DNA from: Planctomycetaceae bacterium UBA4732
Lineage (GTDB): Bacteria; Planctomycetota; Planctomycetia; Gemmatales; Gemmataceae
DNA length: 9,785 nt
Assembly: GCA_002404095.1 (NCBI GenBank)
Contig: DHJA01000190.1
Location: 24,409 to 34,193 of the forward strand
Direction: 5' to 3'
A program made the position numbers and the translations under genes. Numbering within the stretch: the stretch's first letter is position 1; every line of letters begins with the position of its first letter. This document shows, piece by piece, positions 1 to 6,658 of the stretch. The notes under the pieces are model-generated. The model did no database searches, had not been told where the DNA came from, and saw only the letters and a program-made list of their open reading frames with translations.

Positions 1-767
1 ACGGCGTCGGCGATGGCCAGCTTGATGTGGTTTGTCACGTTAGGATTGACGCTCGCCGTCACCGTCAACACCGTGGTCAGGCCGTCACACTCAATATCAA
101 GGAGGGGTGGTGTGGCCGGACTTACGTCCCCTGGAAGGGCGTTATTACGGAAGAACTGGGAGTTTGTGTTCAGGTTAACATTCTTGATGCTGACCGGAGT
201 GTTCGTCCCGGGGAGCAGGGCCACGTTCTTATTGTTAAGGAAGAAGGCGAAGACGTCGTTGAAACTGCTGACGAACTCGTTGTACTCGTCCGACCCGAAT
301 ACGAAGTTGAACTTCAGAACCGTGCCTTTGGGAACGAAGTCGAATTCCAGGACGGTGGCGTCGTTGGTCTTCGCGGGGGCGATAATTGCGTCGAGGTCGG
401 TGTCGCCTGGAGTGCCTAAACCTTTACTCGTCCCGGTTGATTTGTTTGGGCCCACGACCGAGTCGGCAAGACCCGTGCTGAGGATAATGCCCGCGTCGAA
501 GCCGATGCTCGGCATGCCGCCGGTGAATTTGGCGGACGAAGTGTTGGTCCCCTTATATGTCACGTTGCTGAACGTGACGCCAGTACCCACCAGGGTCTGG
601 ACCAGGTTCGTGGGCGTCAGACCCGTGGTCAGGTCCGTCGGCATGATGGCGGGCACGAGCCGGCTTTCCAAATTTTCCAGGTAAGGGCGAAAACTTGGGC
701 GGCGACGCCCCGCCGAGGGCAGGCTGTCGCGGTCGCCAAGGAGTCGCCGCAACCAATTCGTATTCAT
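1..767 (-). CDS. Choice-of-anchor L domain surface protein (3' end missing)
   Basis: This minus-strand frame is open from an ATG at 767 to the left edge, giving about 255 residues with no stop, so the C-terminus is outside the window. A strong AGAGGAGAG ribosome site lies just upstream of the ATG. Residues 30-40 read LENLESRLVPA after an Arg-rich stretch. This matches the N-terminal 'LExLExR' motif of planctomycete extracellular proteins, which often lack a classical signal peptide. Residues 44-255 resemble the choice-of-anchor L domain: an early TDLTTGLTPTNLVQTLVG segment, IGFDAGIILSTG (88-99), FVFGSDEYNEFV (155-166) and NDVFAFFLN (170-178). Proteins of this class are large secreted or surface proteins, with the cell anchor in the missing C-terminus. 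No enzymatic function can be assigned. The gene lies 51 bases downstream of the BBP7 gene on the same strand, so co-expression is plausible. The domain call is from recognition of the motif pattern, not a search. Confidence 0.85.
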   Translation of the reverse strand, partial: MNTNWLRRLLGDRDSLPSAGRRRPSFRPYLENLESRLVPAIMPTDLTTGLTPTNLVQTLVGTGVTFSNVTYKGTNTSSAKFTGGMPSIGFDAGIILSTGLADSVVGPNKSTGTSKGLGTPGDTDLDAIIAPAKTNDATVLEFDFVPKGTVLKFNFVFGSDEYNEFVSSFNDVFAFFLNNKNVALLPGTNTPVSIKNVNLNTNSQFFRNNALPGDVSPATPPLLDIECDGLTTVLTVTASVNPNVTNHIKLAIADA

Positions 768-818
768 GTCACTCTCCTCTTGTCTTGAATCCGGAATGCT
801 TTCGTGTTCGGCCCGCGC

Positions 819-2090
819 TCAGTAGCAGAAACGTAAGCCCACGTCGAGTCCCTGCACCCAGAAGTCCGTGGAGCGGACGCCGGGGAACGGGGCCGCTGGT
901 GTGAACACGCTCGGGGTTCCGATGGGCTGGACGTTGACGTTGCGATTGAGCTGATCGGCCGGCCGCGCCGCATCGCTGAGATAGATGAACGTGTAGCCCA
1001 CGGTGAAGCGAATGTACTTATTCAGGTCGTAGCCCAATTTGACGTTGCCCTCGGGAACCACGGCGAACTGTGTGCGGGTGAAGCGGCCGGCGTTGTTGGG
1101 CGAGATGTAGAGGGCGCGGTCGGAACTGGACGTAACGATGCCGTTGGGTTCAGTGATACTGGTGAAAGCACTGTTGCGAGCCGTCTGTTCCACGACGCCG
1201 AACGCCGCTTTGCCGCCGAATTCGGTGATGACTGGGCCAAAACGGTACTCGTATTCGGCGCCGAACTCGCCACCGTAAAAGCGGTTATGCGTGATGAAAT
1301 TCTCCGAGAGGAGGTAACTATTGCCCGGAACGCCCAAGCCAGGAAGATCCTGCGAAGTCTCATGAATGTTCAGCGCCTCGTCGATCGCAAGGTAACGAGC
1401 GCCCACGAGCATGGCGAATCGGCTGGTCTGTTCCTGCCATGCCTGATAGCGATAATCGATTTCGCCGCCGTAGAGCGTGCTGGGAGTGTCGATCTGAATG
1501 TGGCCCGAGGCGACGCTGGGAATGGCGACCGGGTCGGCGTCCTCGGTGCCATTGACGACATTAAAGAACGGCCGGCCGATGACTGGGGTATTGACTCCTC
1601 CGTTGGAACCGAAGCCACGAGAAACCCCGCGGCGGTCCATCCCGAAAAAGCTCCCGGTCACGGACGAGGTGTTGTCGTCATCGATGCCGTAGGCCAAGGT
1701 CAAGCGCGCGCCGTCCTGATGAGTGACGTCGCCCCCATTTCCGCCGAAGAGCAGCTTGGTATTCGTCTGCCCTAACGAGGCCGGCATGAGGTCGGCAAGG
1801 GAGCCGGACGTAACCAAGGGCGGAAGCCGCTGGCCGCGCGTAAACCACAGTAAGTATTCGAGTCCGACCTCAAGGTGCGGAGGGTGGCATTCTGGACACG
1901 GAAGTTCGCAAGCGTCGTCTGGCGGGGCCGGTTCAAGGGCGGGTTCACTTACTTCGGGCTGAAACGGAGGACAATTCGGGGCCAGTTGCGGCGCGTCGCC
2001 ATTCCGGGGGGGGAGCGTCTGCGCGTTGGCGGAGGCGCATGCCCCCAAGCAGCTTACCGTCAGTAACAGGCACGTCCATCGAATCGTCAT
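819..2090 (-). CDS. BBP7 family outer-membrane beta-barrel protein
   Basis: This 423-residue protein is a predicted outer-membrane beta-barrel of the planctomycete BBP7 family. Its role is unknown; pore or structural functions are usually presumed. Residues 1-23 form a signal sequence (MTIRWTCLLLTVSCLGACASANA). It can be read as signal peptidase I cleavage after ANA or as a lipobox LGAC with Cys18. A Pro- and Cys-rich linker (40-71) follows. The barrel begins at LEVGLEYLLWFTRG (73-86), with alternating strands such as ARLTLAYGI, STLYGGEIDYRYQ, FYGGEFGAEYEYRFGP and KYIRFTVGYTFIYLSD. It ends in VGLRFCY with a terminal aromatic residue, as outer-membrane barrels often do. An upstream in-frame ATG at 2135 has an AAGGA site but would put 15 non-signal residues in front, so I prefer the ATG at 2090. 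The gene diverges from the NlpC/P60 gene and precedes the anchor-L gene. Confidence 0.88.
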   Translation of the reverse strand: MTIRWTCLLLTVSCLGACASANAQTLPPRNGDAPQLAPNCPPFQPEVSEPALEPAPPDDACELPCPECHPPHLEVGLEYLLWFTRGQRLPPLVTSGSLADLMPASLGQTNTKLLFGGNGGDVTHQDGARLTLAYGIDDDNTSSVTGSFFGMDRRGVSRGFGSNGGVNTPVIGRPFFNVVNGTEDADPVAIPSVASGHIQIDTPSTLYGGEIDYRYQAWQEQTSRFAMLVGARYLAIDEALNIHETSQDLPGLGVPGNSYLLSENFITHNRFYGGEFGAEYEYRFGPVITEFGGKAAFGVVEQTARNSAFTSITEPNGIVTSSSDRALYISPNNAGRFTRTQFAVVPEGNVKLGYDLNKYIRFTVGYTFIYLSDAARPADQLNRNVNVQPIGTPSVFTPAAPFPGVRSTDFWVQGLDVGLRFCY

Positions 2091-2385
2091 TCGCCATTCC
2101 CCCCATACTGAGACGGCAAGGGCCGTACATTCCACACAATCCTTATCGACCGAATAGCCGGTAGAATTAACATCACTGCTACTATCGCTAAAAACCCCGC
2201 AAATAAGCCGGTGGCGTCCCGGGTTGCTCCATAAGTCCCATAGGACCTATAGGACCTATAAGACCTATGGGACAAATGGAAACACTATTGGCAAAGGGGC
2301 AAATCAGGTTAAACGCCAGGCGCCCGGCCGTCCGATCAGATGAAAAAGCAGACTTCGCGCGCTACACAACTTGGGGTTTCCGCTT
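2091..2385. other. Divergent intergenic region between BBP7 and NlpC/P60 genes
   Basis: These 295 bases separate two genes transcribed away from each other, so both promoters should lie here. The stretch is AT-richer than its neighbours. I see no convincing -35/-10 pair: TTGGCA near 2289 followed by TTAAAC is only a weak match facing the plus-strand gene. The recognisable structure is the 9-bp repeat cluster at 2231-2273, listed separately. A minus-strand frame from a TTG at 2275 reads through the repeat into a hydrophobic stretch, but it has no ribosome site and is not called. Confidence 0.6.
2231..2273. repeat. 9-bp tandem repeat with flanking perfect inverted repeat
   Basis: From 2240 the unit ATAGGACCT occurs twice exactly, then as ATAAGACCT, then as a partial ATGGGAC. 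An ATAAGTCCC variant precedes the array at 2231. GTCCCATAGG (2235-2244) and CCTATGGGAC (2264-2273) are perfect 10-base inverted repeats separated by 19 bases. Each internal ATAGG-A-CCTAT is also an odd-length palindrome, so several alternative hairpins can form. I recall similar tandem AGGTCCTAT-like elements in other planctomycete intergenic regions but cannot verify this. It could be a dispersed repeat, a protein-binding array or a cruciform. There is no T-tract, so a standard intrinsic terminator is unlikely. Confidence 0.8.
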
Positions 2386-3114
2386 ATGCTATCCGTAATG
2401 TATTCCGTGCTGCTGACGGCCGGTTTGCCTGGCGGGTCCGAAGTCGAGTGCGGCGGTTCGTTTCTTTACCAACCCGCTTTCAAAATTGATGAGGAATTGC
2501 GCGGTCCCGCGGAAGCCTACTTGCCGCAACCAGGCGACGTCATGCTGCGCCTGGACAAATCCATCTTCTGGCGCGTCACGCACTACATGGCGCTGGCCTT
2601 CGATCCCAACGGCTCGGCCATCGTCTTCGCCCGCCCCGACGGCAGCCTGGCCATTCTGGAAGCGGGGCCGAATGACACGATGTGGGTCGGCACACCCGAC
2701 ATGCTGCCGCATTTGAAAGAATACGCCGCCGCGGGAAGGGTGTGGATACGCCGGCGATGTGTGCCGCTGACCCCCGAGCAATCGTGCCGACTGACGGAGT
2801 TTGCGCTGTCTCAGGATGGCAAGCGCTTCGCCATAGGGCGTCTCGGTCAACAGCTCACGCCGTTCCGCAGCCGTGGACCGATCCGCACACGCTTCGTCGG
2901 TAAGCCGAAAGGCGACCGGGCGTCGTGGTTCTGCTCCGAGTTGGTCACCGAGGGGTGCGTGGCGGCGGGACTGCTCGACCCGGAACGAACGCGGCCGTCG
3001 GCCACGTACCCGCACGATCTCTTCTTTGGCCGGTCGTACAACCTCTTTATCGACCATCATTTGGACGTGAACGCCGGCTGGTATCCGCCGGCGCGATGGA
3101 CCGATTGTCCATGA
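2386..3114 (+). CDS. YiiX/YebB-like NlpC/P60 family cysteine hydrolase
   Basis: This 242-residue protein resembles the YiiX/YebB branch of the NlpC/P60 papain-like fold. Members are permuted cysteine hydrolases thought to cleave amide or ester bonds in cell-wall peptides or lipids; the substrate here is unknown. The motif PQPGDVMLRLDKS (48-59) leads into FWRVTHYMALAF, where His66 fits the catalytic histidine. WFCSELVTEG (181-190) carries the candidate nucleophile Cys183 with the usual following Ser-Glu. The C-terminus contains YPHDLFFG (208-215), typical of the final fold segment. The first 15 or so residues are hydrophobic and could be a short signal peptide. I chose the ATG at 2386 because a GGGG stretch lies about 9 bases upstream; an in-frame TTG at 2371 lacks a ribosome site. 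The gene converges with the WD40 gene, with only 16 bases between the stop codons, and no operon partner is seen. Confidence 0.82.
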   Translation: MLSVMYSVLLTAGLPGGSEVECGGSFLYQPAFKIDEELRGPAEAYLPQPGDVMLRLDKSIFWRVTHYMALAFDPNGSAIVFARPDGSLAILEAGPNDTMWVGTPDMLPHLKEYAAAGRVWIRRRCVPLTPEQSCRLTEFALSQDGKRFAIGRLGQQLTPFRSRGPIRTRFVGKPKGDRASWFCSELVTEGCVAAGLLDPERTRPSATYPHDLFFGRSYNLFIDHHLDVNAGWYPPARWTDCP

Positions 3115-3130
3115 AGGACGGGCCTGGGCG

Positions 3131-5635
3131 TCAGTGTGCGGCCGTGCGGCGGGTCAGGCGGACTAGGGCAGCCTTCGCTTCCTGTTTTACTGTCGCGCCA
3201 GGGGCGTCTTTTGCCAAATCTTCCAACACGCCAATTGCCTCAGCCGAACCGGCGCGCTCCAGCGCTTCCAGGGCGCGGCGCGCGCGGACCTCTACCGGAA
3301 CCTTAGCGGAGTCCTTTTGTCGGTTGAGTAGTGCTTGCAGCAGCAGGCGCGATTCGGGAGGCGGGTTGGACTCCAACGCCTTGCGTAGAGCCGGGACTGC
3401 CAATCCTTCTTCTTTTGCTAGCTCTTTTTCCGCCTTTTCACGCACGTCCAGCTTGTCGCTGCTCAAATCTTGAATCCATCGCGCGAATCGCGCGTCGGTT
3501 TCGGTCAGCTTTCCCTTGAGGTACGCGGCGCTCGCCTTTGGAGACGACGCGAGAGCCGTGATGGACTTGTACGCCTTGCCCGCGTCGGCGTCGCCCAGGG
3601 ATTCCCACAACGCCGCCAGCTTGTCCGGCTTGAGTTCGGTTGAGGCGGCTCGCGCTGGTGCGGTCCACTCCTTAACGTCCCACACCAAGACCGTGCCGTC
3701 CACATCGCCGGTTGCCAGCGTCTTGCCGTCCGAAACAAACGCCATACTCGTGACCATGTTCGTATGACCTGTCAGCCGGGTCCGTTCTCGCCCGTTATTG
3801 GAGTCGAACAACACGATCGTACCGCTAGACGTCGCCGCGGCAATAGTTTCGCCGTCCGGCGACAAGATCGCGCGCGCCAGACCGCCGTCCGCGGAGTTAG
3901 GAGAGCGTCCATAGGGACCGTTCGGCCGTATGATCTGCATCCGCTCGCGGCCCGTGACGACCTCGTAGAGAGTCACTTTTCCGCTGCCGACCTCTAAAAG
4001 GCTCCTGCCGTCCGGTGAAAAAGTCAGGCCCACTGTGTCCTGGTACTGCCCTGGGGCCAGCGCTTCGCCGAACGAACGCACTTCCTTGGCGGTGACAAGA
4101 TCCCAGAGGCGGGCCTGGGCGTTGCCCCCACCCACCGCCAGAAACTTACCATCCGGAGAGAGGGCCAACATTCCAAAAGGGTTAGGCGGGATCGGCAGGC
4201 GGCCCCTTTCTTTGCCTGTTTCCATGTCCCATAAGTGAATCGACCGGTCCTGTCCCGTCCCGAGGAGCGTTTTGCCGTCGGCGGAGAGGACGAAGTTCGC
4301 GCTCCAGACGGCGACCGGCGCCCCGCCGGACGGGAACGCCTCCTTGCCCTTGTCCTCTCCCAGCTTGACTCGCACCCACCCGCCGGGCGTGGCGGCCAAA
4401 ACGGATTCGCCGTCCGGCGCCGCGACCATGGAGAACGCCGAGCCGTGCGTGTTGGCCCACGAGGCGATCTCCTTGGCGGAGCCTACGTCCCACAAGCGCG
4501 CCATCCCATCCTTGCCGCTACAGGAAACGATGCGGGCGCCGTCGGGGGAAAACCGCACGTCGTCCACAGCGCCGGTATGGCCGGTAAACCGCTGCAACAT
4601 TTCCCCCGTTTCGACGGTCCAAAAGTGGATTGCGGACCCTTGCGATGCGGCTAGAGTCTTGCCGTCGGGCGAAAACGCCAGTGCGCCAGGCCCCCACCAC
4701 GCCGAACCGCACGACGCCGGCGCCTCGAACCGTCGCAGTTCCTTGCCCGCCGCCAAGCTCCAAAGGTGAACCGCCCGGTCGCCGCCAAGGCCGGCGATGT
4801 TTTCTCCGTCCGGCGAGAACGTCAGCCACTGCAAGAAGCCGGGGTTCTCATAGCGGTGCTGTTCCTTACCTTTTTCGGCGTCCCAGATGACGATCTGCCC
4901 CGGCGATCCGGACGCGGCCACGGTCTTGCCATCCCGCGAAAGCGTCAGGCTTACAAGGTTTGTCAACTTCGTCGGCGTGTGGAAAAGTTCCTTGCCGGTG
5001 GCGGCGTCCCATACTGTAAGGTCGTCCGGTACACACCACCCGGCGACGCGCTTGCCGTCGGCGGAAAGGGCGACGTGCGCTTGTTGCTTGCCGTGGCTGA
5101 GTTCCATGTGGCTGCTTTCGCGGCCCGTGGTCAAGTCCCACACGTGAAGCGTGTTATCAGTACACAACTCGAGGAGCGTACCATCCTCCGCGCCGGGCGC
5201 CAGCGTCCCGACCTGTAACTGCGCCGGAAAGAGGGTGCGAACTTCGCGGCCCGTCGCCGCGTCCCAAACGTGGAGCGTGTTTTCGTTGCCCTTAGAAGCC
5301 AGAGTTTTTCCATCCGGCAAGTACGTCAATGCGTGGCCGTTCACGTTCATCCATCCCCTGCATTGGCGGATTTGCTTGCCGCTCGCCGCGTCCCAGATGC
5401 GGATCGTGCCGTCCCAACCGGCGGAGGCAAGCGTCTGACCGTCTGGCGCCCATGCTAGGGCCATGCAAGTGTGCCGCAGGCGCAGCGTTCCGAGTCGCGC
5501 GATCACGCCGTGTGGCAGTGGGTCACCGAAGGCGTCGGCCGAGACCGGAGGCGCGGGCGCCGCGTTCACTGTGGCGGGCGCTAAAGTGAAAATCAGGACA
5601 AGGGCCGTACACGCGGCGCGCGAATAGCTGGACAT
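3131..5635 (-). CDS. Secreted WD40 beta-propeller protein with HEAT-like C-terminal module
   Basis: This 834-residue protein has a clear Sec signal peptide (SRAACTALVLIFTLAPATVNA, cleavage near residue 25), so it should act outside the cytoplasm. Residues 54-655 contain about 14 WD40 units by hand count. Most carry an SPDGK-type turn and a WD near the end, such as WAPDGQTLASAGWDGTIRIWD (62-82) and FVSDGKTLATGDVDGTVLVWD (633-653). Units 3, 9 and 12 are degenerate. Fourteen units would suit two seven-bladed propellers. Residues 667-834 form a helical tail with HEAT-like pairs (VREKAEKELAKEEGLAVPALRKAL; RRALEALERAGSAEAIGVLEDLAK). WD40 propellers are binding platforms, so a scaffold role is inferred; no catalytic domain is visible. 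The ATG at 5635 has a GGGAG ribosome site 7 bases away. The gene lies 45 bases downstream of a truncated paralogue on the same strand. Confidence 0.9.
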   Translation of the reverse strand: MSSYSRAACTALVLIFTLAPATVNAAPAPPVSADAFGDPLPHGVIARLGTLRLRHTCMALAWAPDGQTLASAGWDGTIRIWDAASGKQIRQCRGWMNVNGHALTYLPDGKTLASKGNENTLHVWDAATGREVRTLFPAQLQVGTLAPGAEDGTLLELCTDNTLHVWDLTTGRESSHMELSHGKQQAHVALSADGKRVAGWCVPDDLTVWDAATGKELFHTPTKLTNLVSLTLSRDGKTVAASGSPGQIVIWDAEKGKEQHRYENPGFLQWLTFSPDGENIAGLGGDRAVHLWSLAAGKELRRFEAPASCGSAWWGPGALAFSPDGKTLAASQGSAIHFWTVETGEMLQRFTGHTGAVDDVRFSPDGARIVSCSGKDGMARLWDVGSAKEIASWANTHGSAFSMVAAPDGESVLAATPGGWVRVKLGEDKGKEAFPSGGAPVAVWSANFVLSADGKTLLGTGQDRSIHLWDMETGKERGRLPIPPNPFGMLALSPDGKFLAVGGGNAQARLWDLVTAKEVRSFGEALAPGQYQDTVGLTFSPDGRSLLEVGSGKVTLYEVVTGRERMQIIRPNGPYGRSPNSADGGLARAILSPDGETIAAATSSGTIVLFDSNNGRERTRLTGHTNMVTSMAFVSDGKTLATGDVDGTVLVWDVKEWTAPARAASTELKPDKLAALWESLGDADAGKAYKSITALASSPKASAAYLKGKLTETDARFARWIQDLSSDKLDVREKAEKELAKEEGLAVPALRKALESNPPPESRLLLQALLNRQKDSAKVPVEVRARRALEALERAGSAEAIGVLEDLAKDAPGATVKQEAKAALVRLTRRTAAH

Positions 5636-5680
5636 TGACGGTCTCCCTAAGTGGTGAAATTTCGCAATAATCCGCTGTCG

Positions 5681-6571
5681 TCAGGGAGTAGCGTTCCGTC
5701 CGACCAGACGATTCAGCGACGCCTTGGCTTGCCGTTTCACTTCCGCGTTGGGCGCGCCTTTCGCCAGCGCCCGTAGCGCATCCAACGCCTCTGGCGCCCC
5801 CGACCGCTCCAGTGCCTCTAGGGCGCGCAAGCTCCGCACTTCTTCCGTAACCGTCGTCGCCTTCTTAAGCCGGTCGACCAGGTCTTGTAAACGGCGACGC
5901 GACTCCGTAGGCGGATTGGCGCCGAGCGCCTGACGCACCGCCGGCAGAGCGGCTTCGCCTAGTTTCTCTAACTCTTTCTGCGCGCTTTCCCGCACGTCAA
6001 ATACGTTGTCGTTCAGGTCCAGGATTAACTGCGTCGTTCGCTTTTCGTTCGTTCCTTCCAGGCCGGCCAGCCGTTCCTGCAAGTACGGCGCGGCAGTCTT
6101 CGGTGAGGAAGCCAAGGCCAGCACGGCCCGGTAGGCGCGTGATGCGTCGCCGTCCGATAGGTCGGTCCACCTCGCGGTAAGCGTTTCCTGAGAAAGCTCC
6201 GCGGCCGGCGTCTTCCTAGTTTCAACCTGTTTTATATCCCATATTAGGGTCGTACCGTCCGCGCAGCCCGACGCAATCGTCTTGCCGTCTGGCGCGAACG
6301 CGAGGGCCGTGGCAACACCGCCTTGCACCTTTAGTTCGGCCAATTCCCACCCGTTCGCCGCGTCCAAGAGCAGCACCGATCCATCTTGCTTTCTCTCCGC
6401 CAACGCCATGACGCGTCCGTCCGGCGAGAAAACGACGAAAGCGGCGCCGCGCGGCGGCAAACGCCGCCGGAGGATAAATAGACATAGGTTGCATCCTAAA
6501 GCTGCCGAAATTTTCCAACTCGCGGCAAGTGAATTAAAAGGCCAGTATACCACCTTGGACCATGCCCACAA
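5681..6571 (-). CDS. Truncated WD40/HEAT-tail paralogue, probable gene remnant
   Basis: The frame encodes up to 296 residues from a TTG at 6571. Residues 41-112 contain only two WD40 units (FVVFSPDGRVMALAERKQDGS and ALAFAPDGKTIASGCADGTTLIWD). Residues 125-296 match the tail of the neighbouring 834-residue protein: in one ungapped stretch (125-168 against 667-710) I count 22 identities in 44, so the duplication is old. The retained part aligns with the last two propeller blades plus tail. The first 40 residues do not look like WD40 sequence, there is no signal peptide, and no ATG occurs before Met55. Two blades cannot close a propeller. The likeliest reading is a 5'-truncated copy, possibly a pseudogene; a small tail-only protein that oligomerises or uses another start is the alternative. 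The C-terminal frame itself is intact. Confidence 0.68.
   Translation of the reverse strand: MWAWSKVVYWPFNSLAASWKISAALGCNLCLFILRRRLPPRGAAFVVFSPDGRVMALAERKQDGSVLLLDAANGWELAELKVQGGVATALAFAPDGKTIASGCADGTTLIWDIKQVETRKTPAAELSQETLTARWTDLSDGDASRAYRAVLALASSPKTAAPYLQERLAGLEGTNEKRTTQLILDLNDNVFDVRESAQKELEKLGEAALPAVRQALGANPPTESRRRLQDLVDRLKKATTVTEEVRSLRALEALERSGAPEALDALRALAKGAPNAEVKRQAKASLNRLVGRNATP
6452..6469. repeat. Perfect GC hairpin at the breakpoint of the truncated WD40 gene
   Basis: CGGCGGC (6452-6458) and GCCGCCG (6463-6469) form a perfect 7-bp stem around an AAAC loop. It lies where WD40 similarity in the truncated paralogue begins to fail. There is no T-tract on either side, so it is not a typical intrinsic terminator. 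It may simply be a GC-rich coding artefact. Confidence 0.6.
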
Positions 6572-6658
6572 CGAAAATCAACCAGTCGGAGTAGTGTTGC
6601 GACGACGAACCATAGAATGAGGCGCACCCAGCCTGAAATATAAGTGGAAAACGCCTTG

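Noticed and set aside
13..684. Plus-strand open frames opposite the anchor-L gene.
   Set aside because: The minus strand encodes a recognisable domain over the whole stretch; the plus frames show no family resemblance.
1287..1775. Plus-strand 162-residue frame opposite the BBP7 gene.
   Set aside because: Antisense shadow in GC-rich DNA; the barrel protein on the other strand is clearly real.
2235..2273. Short repeats considered as a CRISPR array.
   Set aside because: Units are 9 bp, contiguous and without spacers; no cas genes are present.
2087..2275. Minus-strand frame of 62 residues reading through the 9-bp repeat into a hydrophobic stretch (GLFAGFLAIVAVMLILPAI).
   Set aside because: It starts with TTG, has no ribosome site, its N-terminus is just translated repeat, and it overlaps the BBP7 start. 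The membrane-like stretch is probably chance.
2389..3060. Minus-strand 223-residue frame opposite the NlpC/P60 gene.
   Set aside because: Arg/Gln-rich with no recognisable domain; the opposite strand carries the His and Cys motifs of a real family.
3115..3130. Convergent gap considered as a bidirectional terminator.
   Set aside because: Only 16 bases, with no stem-loop or T-tract.
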